A stretch of 6,903 nt of DNA from Clostridiaceae bacterium (GTDB lineage: Bacteria; Bacillota; Clostridia; Saccharofermentanales; DTU023): NCBI GenBank assembly GCA_012728535.1, contig JAAYEX010000158.1:1-6903 (forward strand). Reading direction: 5' to 3'. The notes beneath the pieces were generated by a model, which was not told the origin of the DNA, ran no database searches, and saw nothing but the letters and a program-made list of their open reading frames with translations. Shown piece after piece: positions 1 through 3,631 of this stretch (its first letter is position 1; every line of letters begins with the position of its first letter). Both the position numbers and the translations under genes were made by a program.

Positions 1-61
1 GCGGTTAAGACACCGCCCTTTCACGGCGGAATCACGAGTTCGATTCTCGTACGGGTCACCA
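1..61 (+). tRNA. tRNA-Glu (anticodon TTC), 5' end cut by window edge
   Basis: The anticodon stem CCGCC/GGCGG encloses the loop CTTTCAC, giving anticodon TTC (Glu). The T-arm reads ACGAG-TTCGATT-CTCGT. The acceptor 3' strand ACGGGTC is followed by discriminator A and an encoded CCA ending at 61. The 5' acceptor strand and part of the D-arm lie before the window. It sits 5 nt upstream of tRNA-Val, so the two are probably cut from one transcript. Confidence 0.96.
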
Positions 62-66
62 AAATC

Positions 67-141
67 GGGTGCTTAGCTCAGCGGGAGAGCACTTGCTTCA
101 CACGCAAGGGGTCACTGGTTCAAGTCCAGTAGTACCCACCA
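67..141 (+). tRNA. tRNA-Val (anticodon CAC)
   Basis: This is a complete cloverleaf. The acceptor GGGTGCT (67-73) pairs with AGTACCC (131-137), with one G-T wobble. The D-arm contains AGCTCAGCGGGAGAGC. The anticodon stem CTTGC/GCAAG encloses TTCACAC, giving CAC, which reads the GTG codon. The T-arm is ACTGG-TTCAAGT-CCAGT. Discriminator A138 is followed by an encoded CCA (139-141). It is the last tRNA of the cluster and is followed at once by a terminator and by AT-rich accessory-looking DNA. Confidence 0.97.
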
Positions 142-143
142 GC

Positions 144-180
144 AAGCCTTGAAACCATTGGTTTTCAAGGCTTCTTGTTT
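144..180 (+). terminator. Rho-independent terminator of the tRNA cluster
   Basis: The arm 144-156 (AAGCCTTGAAACC) pairs with 160-173 (GGTTTTCAAGGCTT), giving about 13 base pairs with one bulged T and a three-base loop. The T-rich tail CTTGTTTT follows. It lies three bases past the tRNA-Val CCA end, which fits termination of the tRNA transcript. Confidence 0.85.
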
Positions 181-229
181 TCAGTTGATACTTGTTTGAT
201 ACTGATAATATTTTTATATTACGTTGGTA

Positions 230-856
230 TTAATTGGGGTCAGGAAGAGGTAGATGACTTAAATGAGCAGGTAAAACCAAACTGCTCCAGTCATAATTTT
301 TGGCTGCATAAACTATTTCACTATATGCATTCTCATCAATTCTTTTTCGGTAGGTAAGGATAATGCGGTTTGGGCGAAAAACTAAGTCGCGAATATCTTG
401 CCTTAATATTGTGTTTGGCACATTGTATTTCTCTTTTGAATCCAAAACAAAGCCCATACATCCCCTAACATTGCCAGCTAACTTTTCTGTGTACAGTTTA
501 ACTTTATATGAATCGTGTTTGCCTATCATATTTGCTGATAGATTCTTACACATTAAACTAGGTAACACGTCTAATTTAAGCTCTGTAGTTCCGTCTGACG
601 ATAATTCAAAATCATTTATGCTTAATCTCTTGTGGATGCAGCGCTGATAGAAAACAGATGCATTAATGTCCTCGGATGTAACCTTTAGACCGGTTAGATG
701 TAGAAAATTACTCCTCCTGAAAAGTGTTTCATAAGAATCAATCTTGTGGAGCTTGTTCTGAAATACAAATAATAAGTACCGGTTAGCCAAGTTGTTTTCA
801 TAAGCTATCGCCGCCTCAAGTACAGCCTTAAGTGCATTTTCTTTTCCGATTGCCAT
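230..856 (-). CDS. PBECR4-domain protein (BECR-fold nuclease-like)
   Basis: This is a 208-aa soluble protein with no signal peptide or membrane segment. I recognise it as the PBECR4 family (phage Barnase-EndoU-ColicinE5/D-RelE-like nuclease 4), found mainly in Bacillota. The marks are FLHLTG (residues 51-56), LSINDFE near 78-84, DGTTELKL (88-95), LYTEKLAG (121-128), CMGF (133-136) and a PNTILRQDIRD stretch (147-157). The length fits the family. The family is predicted to be an RNase from fold comparison; the substrate and catalytic residues are not settled, and I cannot assign them here. The start has GGAG four bases ahead of ATG, a little close. A strong terminator-like hairpin (874-914) and repeated, structured sequence lie directly upstream, so expression is likely controlled by attenuation or by the RNA itself. 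Recognition is from memory of the family, so the name is less certain than the reading frame. Confidence 0.8.
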   Translation of the reverse strand: MAIGKENALKAVLEAAIAYENNLANRYLLFVFQNKLHKIDSYETLFRRSNFLHLTGLKVTSEDINASVFYQRCIHKRLSINDFELSSDGTTELKLDVLPSLMCKNLSANMIGKHDSYKVKLYTEKLAGNVRGCMGFVLDSKEKYNVPNTILRQDIRDLVFRPNRIILTYRKRIDENAYSEIVYAAKNYDWSSLVLPAHLSHLPLPDPN

Positions 857-873
857 AGATCTCCGTCAAATTG

Positions 874-914
874 AAAGAGGGACCGTGCCACCGCAGCAAC
901 ACTTGTCCCTCTTT
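874..914 (-). terminator. Long terminator-like hairpin ahead of the PBECR4 gene
   Basis: A perfect 10-bp inverted repeat (GTCCCTCTTT at 905-914 and AAAGAGGGAC at 874-883) can be extended inward. On the minus-strand RNA, GUGUUGC pairs with GUGGCAC through wobbles around a UGCG loop, giving about 17 pairs with a small internal loop. The leftward transcript leaves the stem through CUUU, so the U-tract is short and partly inside the stem. It sits only 17 nt before the PBECR4 start codon, between the repeats and the coding sequence. That position suits an attenuator, or a partial terminator like those between antitoxin RNA and toxin gene in type III systems. Confidence 0.65.
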
Positions 915-1066
915 GTGATTGATTTTATCGTTGTCTGCCAACTCACAGGTCTTTATAGCCTATATCTCTTTCGAGTTTTATCGTTGCCCGCCAACTCGTG
1001 AGTCTTTACATCTCACATCAATTTCAGATTTTAGGTGTCAATCGCACCAGTAGGATGTCGCCTACT
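915..1066 (-). ncRNA. Putative structured RNA with two imperfect tandem repeats
   Basis: No protein gene fits this stretch, but it is dense in potential RNA structure when read leftward. Two adjacent hairpins come first: AGTAGG/CCTACT (1049-1066) and GGTG/CACC (1034-1048). Two copies of a 34-nt element follow (976-1009 and 923-956, offset 53 nt). They match at 27 of 34 positions and all seven differences are transitions. Each copy contains a GTTG/CAAC hairpin (983-995 and 930-942) with variable loops. ACTCAC in the first copy can also pair with GTGAGT in the second, competing with a local ACTC/GAGT fold. A CUC-GAAA-GAG hairpin lies between the copies. The element ends in the hairpin at 874-914. 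A weak -10-like TATGAT sits at 1169-1174 with a poor -35. I know no Rfam family that matches; the function is inferred only from layout. Confidence 0.5.
923..1009 (-). repeat. Two imperfect direct repeats, about 53-nt period
   Basis: Copies at 923-956 and 976-1009 share TTTTATCGTTG, GCCAACTC and GTCTTTA in plus-strand terms. Similarity continues weakly into an AAAGAG motif downstream on the minus strand, suggesting a unit of about 53 nt. All differences are C/T or G/A, which keeps most G-C and G-U pairs in the RNA. Confidence 0.75.
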
Positions 1067-1074
1067 ATCTCTAC

Positions 1075-1131
1075 TTAGAACTTTAACATTTTCGGGTGTT
1101 CAATGTCAATGTGTGTGAGTCCTATGAGCAT
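1075..1131 (-). CDS. Possible 18-aa leader peptide ORF
   Basis: Read leftward, an ATG at 1131 opens MLIGLTHIDIEHPKMLKF followed by TAA. An AGGAG sits just two bases before the ATG, which is too close for good initiation. The frame ends nine bases before the first hairpin of the putative structured RNA (1066), a position where a translated leader could affect folding. There is no codon-level or homology support. It may equally be chance, with the AGGAG belonging to nothing. Confidence 0.2.
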   Translation of the reverse strand: MLIGLTHIDIEHPKMLKF

Positions 1132-1426
1132 AACTCCTGTGTGTTTTAGTGTTTAGTAAAATCACTGTATCATATTAAATAATTCTAACAATATGGGAGA
1201 TACCAGGGTTTTTCTTCGGAGAAAAAATATTTTGTCACTCTCGTTGTTTTCAGAGAGGAAGAGCGGCATTTTTTAAAACATTTCAACCCATTTAAGCTTA
1301 TGCTAAGTTCTCCTGCCCTCCCTTTAATTAATAATAAGAAATTTATTTTTCTATGAACTCTTCTATACGCTGTCGGGCAAAATCATCTACATCCATGTGC
1401 TTATTTAGTTATATCCTTTCATTTTT
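1132..1426. other. AT-rich intergenic stretch, no gene recognised
   Basis: Neither strand shows a frame with a start and a properly spaced ribosome-binding site. Two things are visible. One is a short inverted repeat TTTTTCT/AGAAAAA (about 1208-1225). The other is an AGGAGAAC motif on the minus strand near 1306-1313, resembling the ribosome-binding blocks at 1801-1815 and 2063-2077 but not followed by a start codon. It could hold the promoter for the RNA/PBECR4 unit and the 3' end of the upstream leftward transcript. No clear terminator with a U-tract is seen. Confidence 0.5.
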
Positions 1427-1798
1427 TTATTTGTATGATACCTCAGGGAATAGGTTATTAAATCTTTTCAACGCACTCTGGACATCATCTGATAGCTCAG
1501 ACATCGTATTTTCCAGCGTATCCCTGGCACAATAAATCAATGCTTTCAACTGGTCTTTGTCAGCTGTCTTCAGGTCGAAACAAAGCAAGTTGAGCACCGG
1601 ATCCAGCGAACTCAGATTGTGTTCCAGTACGCCCAAATCCCATGCAAGATAGTCAATCTGCTTGCTGCTAAACTCAATAATCTGTTGTCTTGTTTCTGCT
1701 TCTTCTTTCACAATATTATGATTATGCAAGTAGCTTTTAGTTGTTGAAAAGTTATGATTGCTATCTGGCTTCCCATTGGTTTTTGTATAGTTATTCAT
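1427..1798 (-). CDS. Hypothetical 123-aa protein
   Basis: I do not recognise this protein. The first 30 residues are polar, rich in Asn, Ser, Thr and His, and probably disordered. From about residue 31 on it looks mostly helical and acidic-amphipathic (EEAETRQQIIEF, LKTADKDQLKALIYC, DTLENTMSELSDDVQSALKRF), with two Cys (73 and 90). No membrane segment or signal peptide is seen. The start is well supported: AAGGAG stands seven bases ahead of ATG. The same 15-base block precedes the neighbouring 60-aa gene 80 nt upstream, so the two are probably co-transcribed leftward. The setting beside a tRNA cluster and a PBECR4 gene suggests a mobile-element accessory protein, but the sequence itself does not show a function. 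Confidence 0.75.
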   Translation of the reverse strand: MNNYTKTNGKPDSNHNFSTTKSYLHNHNIVKEEAETRQQIIEFSSKQIDYLAWDLGVLEHNLSSLDPVLNLLCFDLKTADKDQLKALIYCARDTLENTMSELSDDVQSALKRFNNLFPEVSYK

Positions 1799-1800
1799 TC

Positions 1801-2077
1801 TTGTTCTCCTTAAATATGATTTTAATTCTTTTGTCTTTCTTTTATAGCCGACACTTGTATCTGCTAGGGTACAAAGTCTTATCTTTTACACCTGTAGCCA
1901 ATCATAAACCCAGCTCTAAGTGCCATACTTATTGAATCCCAAGGATTTAACCCTGTCTCTTCTTCGATTTCATATAAGTCTGATAAATAGAATTGCCCTC
2001 GCTTAGATTTTCCAAATTTTTTATCATACTGTTCAGCAGCATTCTTGATTCTTCTTCTCATTTTGTTCTCCTTAAAT
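1801..2077 (-). repeat. Identical 15-nt ribosome-binding block in front of two genes
   Basis: The plus-strand sequence TTGTTCTCCTTAAAT occurs at 1801-1815 and again at 2063-2077 (the span given covers both copies). On the minus strand each places AAGGAG six to seven bases before an ATG. The copies precede the 123-aa and 60-aa genes. The block fixes both starts and suggests the translation signals arose by duplication or share a common origin. Confidence 0.8.
1879..2061 (-). CDS. Hypothetical 60-aa basic protein
   Basis: This is a small, strongly basic N-terminal half (MRRRIKNAAEQYDKKFGKSKRG) followed by an acidic helix (LYEIEEETGLNPWDSI) and the tail ALRAGFMIGYRCKR. A tail of the type AL-R/K-AGFMIGYR is one I associate with small hypothetical proteins of Bacillota prophages and integrative elements; the function is unknown. 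I chose the ATG at 2061 because AAGGAG sits six bases upstream. An upstream ATG in the same frame at 2151 lacks a ribosome-binding site and would overlap the 47-codon gene ahead. The gap to that gene is 16 nt, so they look like one operon. The tail resembles the ALRTGFVMF stretch of that gene, perhaps from common ancestry. Confidence 0.75.
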   Translation of the reverse strand: MRRRIKNAAEQYDKKFGKSKRGQFYLSDLYEIEEETGLNPWDSISMALRAGFMIGYRCKR

Positions 2078-2221
2078 TTAATCTTGGATTTTCTGTTTAG
2101 TAATTTTCCAGAATTTCCTTTTGAGCTTTGATTGTTTCCGTTCATCTGCATCTGTAAACATCACGAAACCGGTTCTCAATGCTTGATACAGTGAATTGAC
2201 AGCAGTTCCGATTTTTTTCAC
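2078..2221 (-). CDS. Small 47-aa protein with GTG start, unknown function
   Basis: A GTG at 2221 opens a 48-codon frame ending in TAA at 2078. The AAAGGA element lies six bases upstream of the GTG, with a further AGG in between. The product begins MKKIGTAVNSLYQALRTGF, continues with VMFTDADERKQ and ends in a very basic stretch (SKLKRKFWKITKQKIQD). Its stop is 16 nt before the next start, and that gap contains the next gene's ribosome-binding site, which is typical operon packing. The ALRTGF stretch resembles ALRAGF in the next product. The GTG start and short length make it easy to miss. I recognise no family; a role as a small element-encoded protein is only inferred. Confidence 0.6.
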   Translation of the reverse strand: MKKIGTAVNSLYQALRTGFVMFTDADERKQSKLKRKFWKITKQKIQD

Positions 2222-2246
2222 TGTCCTTCCTTTCTACAGTGTTTGT

Positions 2247-2274
2247 GGTGCCAGGCAACTAATTTTATTAAGTT
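2247..2274 (+). repeat. Dispersed repeat, copy 1 (GGTGCC-A-GGCAAC type)
   Basis: This 28-nt sequence begins with the near-palindrome GGTGCCAGGCAAC and ends in TTATTAAGTT. It matches the reverse strand of 3605-3631 at 24 of 28 aligned positions with one gap. It lies 25 nt upstream (on the minus strand) of the GTG-start gene, so it may fall in that gene's leader or promoter region. Confidence 0.75.
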
Positions 2275-2322
2275 TTAGTCTAGCTGCAGTGATTTGGACT
2301 CCTTTCTTTTTTTCAAAACTAT

Positions 2323-2359
2323 AGCAGGAAAGCAGAAAGTTCCGTATGGCCTGCTTTTT
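2323..2359 (+). terminator. Weak terminator-like hairpin upstream of deoC
   Basis: AGCAGG (2323-2328) can pair with CCTGCT (2350-2355), followed by a T-run to 2359. The inner GGAA/TTCC can add four pairs. The loop is large and no rightward gene lies upstream, so it may block stray transcription into deoC or be a coincidence. The two halves of its left part, AGCAGGAA and AGCAGAAA, form a short direct repeat. Confidence 0.3.
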
Positions 2360-2390
2360 AACATTGATTACCAAACTTCAGGAACACTCG

Positions 2391-2399
2391 TGGCATAAT
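2391..2399 (+). promoter_or_regulatory. deoC: Candidate extended -10 promoter for deoC
   Basis: TGGCATAAT matches the extended -10 pattern TGnTATAAT at all but one base, 57 nt ahead of the deoC start codon. No -35 hexamer stands at the usual distance, which is tolerated for extended -10 promoters. The preceding leftward genes cannot supply transcription, so deoC needs a promoter in this gap. Confidence 0.35.
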
Positions 2400-2456
2400 A
2401 CGTAGTGGGTCTTGCGTTGACCACAAATCATCATTGGAAGGGGAGTTTACTCTCAG

Positions 2457-3116
2457 ATGGATATCAAAGGAATACTAGCCATTACAGACCACACTTTATT
2501 ACGACCGACCAGCAGCTGGGAAGAGATCAAAGAGCTTTTGGATGACGCCACGAATTTCGGCTGCTCGTCCGCCTGTATCCCCGCTTCTTACGTTGAGGAG
2601 GCGGTTTATTACGTTGATAGGGCACTGCCCATCTGCACTGTGGTCGGTTTTCCTTATGGTTACGACACAGCAGAAACTAAGGTTTTTGCGGCTGAAAATG
2701 CTCTGGAAAACGGGGCGTCGGAAATTGATATGGTCATTAACCTTGGCTGGGTCAAGGACGGACTCTTTGATTGTGTTGAGGAAGAGATTTCCATGGTCAG
2801 GGAAGCTGTGTCCGATGGAGTGCTGAAAGTAATTATTGAGAGCAGCGAGCTGACTGAAGAAGAGATCATTCGTCTCTGCCAGGTAGTCACGGACAGCGGA
2901 GCGGACTATATTAAAACTTCGACCGGTTTCGCTTACGGTGGTGCCAGTTTTGATGTTATTGCGCTGATGAAAAAACACGTGGGCGAGGGTGTCGGTATCA
3001 AGGCTTCCGGTGGTATTTCCAGCTTTGCCGATGCTGAAAAATACATTGAGCTGGGCGCGACCCGCCTGGGCACTAGCCGCCTGGTTAAGCGTGCCATAGC
3101 CGGTGATTTTTCCTAA
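2457..3116 (+). CDS. deoC: Deoxyribose-phosphate aldolase
   Basis: DeoC cleaves 2-deoxy-D-ribose 5-phosphate to glyceraldehyde 3-phosphate and acetaldehyde in the cytoplasm, the last step of deoxynucleoside breakdown. The 219-aa TIM barrel has the usual length for bacterial class I DERA. Visible marks are DHTLLRP (11-17), the VVGFPYG loop (62-68), EIDMVINLG (89-97) with catalytic Asp91, YIKTSTGF (151-158) with the Schiff-base Lys153, and IKASGGI (181-187) with Lys182. At IIESSELTEEE (126-136) the common family reading is IETCLLTDEE, so this copy carries an unusual variant beside strand five. GGAAGGGGAG lies 11 bases before the ATG, a long spacing. No other deo gene is in view, so it seems monocistronic or paired only with the 78-aa gene downstream, with its own terminator following. 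Confidence 0.95.
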   Translation: MDIKGILAITDHTLLRPTSSWEEIKELLDDATNFGCSSACIPASYVEEAVYYVDRALPICTVVGFPYGYDTAETKVFAAENALENGASEIDMVINLGWVKDGLFDCVEEEISMVREAVSDGVLKVIIESSELTEEEIIRLCQVVTDSGADYIKTSTGFAYGGASFDVIALMKKHVGEGVGIKASGGISSFADAEKYIELGATRLGTSRLVKRAIAGDFS

Positions 3117-3128
3117 GTTGAGCAGCTT

Positions 3129-3146
3129 GCTCGCAGGGATGCGAGC
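3129..3146 (+). other. Perfect hairpin after deoC
   Basis: GCTCGCA (3129-3135) pairs perfectly with TGCGAGC (3140-3146) around a GGGA loop. It begins 13 nt past the deoC stop and abuts the terminator hairpin. It has no U-tract of its own, so it may stabilise the mRNA 3' end. Confidence 0.6.
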
Positions 3147-3172
3147 CGGAGAGCAGCAGCTCTTTGGTTTTT
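3146..3172 (+). terminator. Rho-independent terminator of deoC
   Basis: CCGGAGAGC (3146-3154) pairs with GCTCTTTGG (3159-3167) over nine pairs, two of them G-T, around an AGCA loop. TTTTT follows at 3168-3172. The wobbles make it weaker than the second terminator at 3503, so some read-through into the 78-aa gene is possible. Confidence 0.8.
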
Positions 3173-3184
3173 ATGATATAGAAG

Positions 3185-3202
3185 TTCAGATTTGGATCTG
3201 AA
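3185..3202 (+). promoter_or_regulatory. Inverted repeat just ahead of the 78-aa gene
   Basis: TTCAGAT (3185-3191) and ATCTGAA (3196-3202) form a perfect 7-bp inverted repeat around TTGG, ending 18 nt before the start codon and just upstream of the ribosome-binding site. It could be an operator or a leader hairpin; there is no T-run after it, so it is not a terminator. Confidence 0.4.
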
Positions 3203-3220
3203 GAAAGGACTGGAGATACT

Positions 3221-3457
3221 ATGGACATTAAGGGAAAGATTGAAGAAATTGTTAAAAAGATTAAGGGTGATGACAAGTTCGGCGCAAAATTCAAGGAAGA
3301 CCCGGTGAAGGCTGTTGAAGGCGTACTGGGAGTGGACCTGCCTGAAGATCAGATCGAATCCGTTGTCGCCGGTGTGAAAGCTAAACTGAAGCTGGATGGC
3401 GGCGACGATAAGGACGGCGGCCTTCTGGACAAAGCCAAGGGACTCTTCGGCAAGTAG
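3221..3457 (+). CDS. Small charged 78-aa protein, unknown function
   Basis: This is a lysine- and aspartate-rich soluble protein with no signal or membrane segment. Residues 1-25 look like a basic amphipathic helix. Residues 26-46 (EDPVKAVEGVLGV then DLPEDQIE) have the pattern aDPvkAle-GvdLPed seen in leader parts of nitrile-hydratase-like/Nif11-type peptide precursors. A Gly/Asp-rich linker (60-67) and a short LLDKAKGLFGK tail follow. The PE pattern is only a resemblance: there is no GG cleavage-like end with a core peptide, and no modifying enzyme is nearby. Similar small proteins are widespread in clostridia without known function. GGAG stands five bases before ATG. It follows deoC by 104 nt and has its own strong terminator, so it may be expressed separately and at high level. 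Confidence 0.8.
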   Translation: MDIKGKIEEIVKKIKGDDKFGAKFKEDPVKAVEGVLGVDLPEDQIESVVAGVKAKLKLDGGDDKDGGLLDKAKGLFGK

Positions 3458-3502
3458 AGCTTTCAGCTACTGTTATTAGTTTAATTTTGTTTGGGATAGA
3501 AG

Positions 3503-3536
3503 CCGGAGAGCAGCCGCTCTCCGGTCTTTGTTTTTT
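3503..3536 (+). terminator. Rho-independent terminator of the 78-aa gene
   Basis: CCGGAGAGC (3503-3511) pairs perfectly with GCTCTCCGG (3516-3524) around AGCC. The tail TCTTTGTTTTTT follows. Thirteen bases of its left side (3502-3514) are identical to 3145-3157 of the deoC terminator. Read leftward the hairpin may also help end the malQ operon, though the leftward tail is not a clean T-run. Confidence 0.9.
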
Positions 3537-3604
3537 CTGAGATTGGCAGCCGACGGCAGGATCTGAAGGCGCCGGCAAATGTCAAGGCCGATGACAGGGT
3601 CGAT

Positions 3605-3631
3605 AACTTAATAAGTCAGGTGCCTGGCACC
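3605..3631 (-). repeat. Dispersed repeat, copy 2, inside the malQ 3' end
   Basis: On the minus strand this begins GGTGCCAGGCACC, a perfect palindrome around a central base, and ends TTATTAAGTT. It matches the copy at 2247-2274 in opposite orientation. It encodes the last residues of MalQ (GARHLTY) and the TAA stop. Such GGTGCC-N-GGCACC palindromes recur as short dispersed repeats in some clostridial genomes, which I state from memory and cannot verify here. Confidence 0.7.

Noticed and set aside
67..141. Attachment site at the tRNA-Val 3' end
   Set aside because: No second copy of the tRNA 3' end and no integrase gene were found in the window.
363..647. Plus-strand frame opposite the PBECR4 gene
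   Set aside because: The minus-strand frame is longer, has a start signal and matches a family, so this one is a shadow.
874..914. T-box riboswitch, because the hairpin contains GCGGTGGCACGG, resembling the GGUGGNACC antiterminator
   Set aside because: The CCGCG half of the consensus is missing, no specifier stem is evident, and the downstream gene is not related to amino acids or tRNA charging.
1178..1382. About 70 open codons on the minus strand between stops
   Set aside because: It has no ATG or GTG with a ribosome-binding site, biased low-complexity content and no family likeness, so it is probably noncoding AT-rich DNA.
1343..1396. 17-codon minus-strand ORF (MDVDDFARQRIEEFIEK)
   Set aside because: The sequence looks protein-like, but the nearest AAAGGA is about 17 bases from the ATG and there is no other support. 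It could be a remnant of a gene end.
1879..2151. Longer 90-aa form of the 60-aa gene starting at 2151
   Set aside because: No ribosome-binding site precedes 2151, whereas AAGGAG precedes the ATG at 2061. The extra part overlaps the GTG-start gene in another frame.
2499..2978. 159-codon minus-strand frame inside deoC
   Set aside because: It is antisense to a clearly functional deoC and resembles no protein family.
2457..3235. Both deoC and the 78-aa gene begin MDIKG
   Set aside because: The codons differ at several third positions, the proteins diverge at once, and a five-residue match is easily chance.
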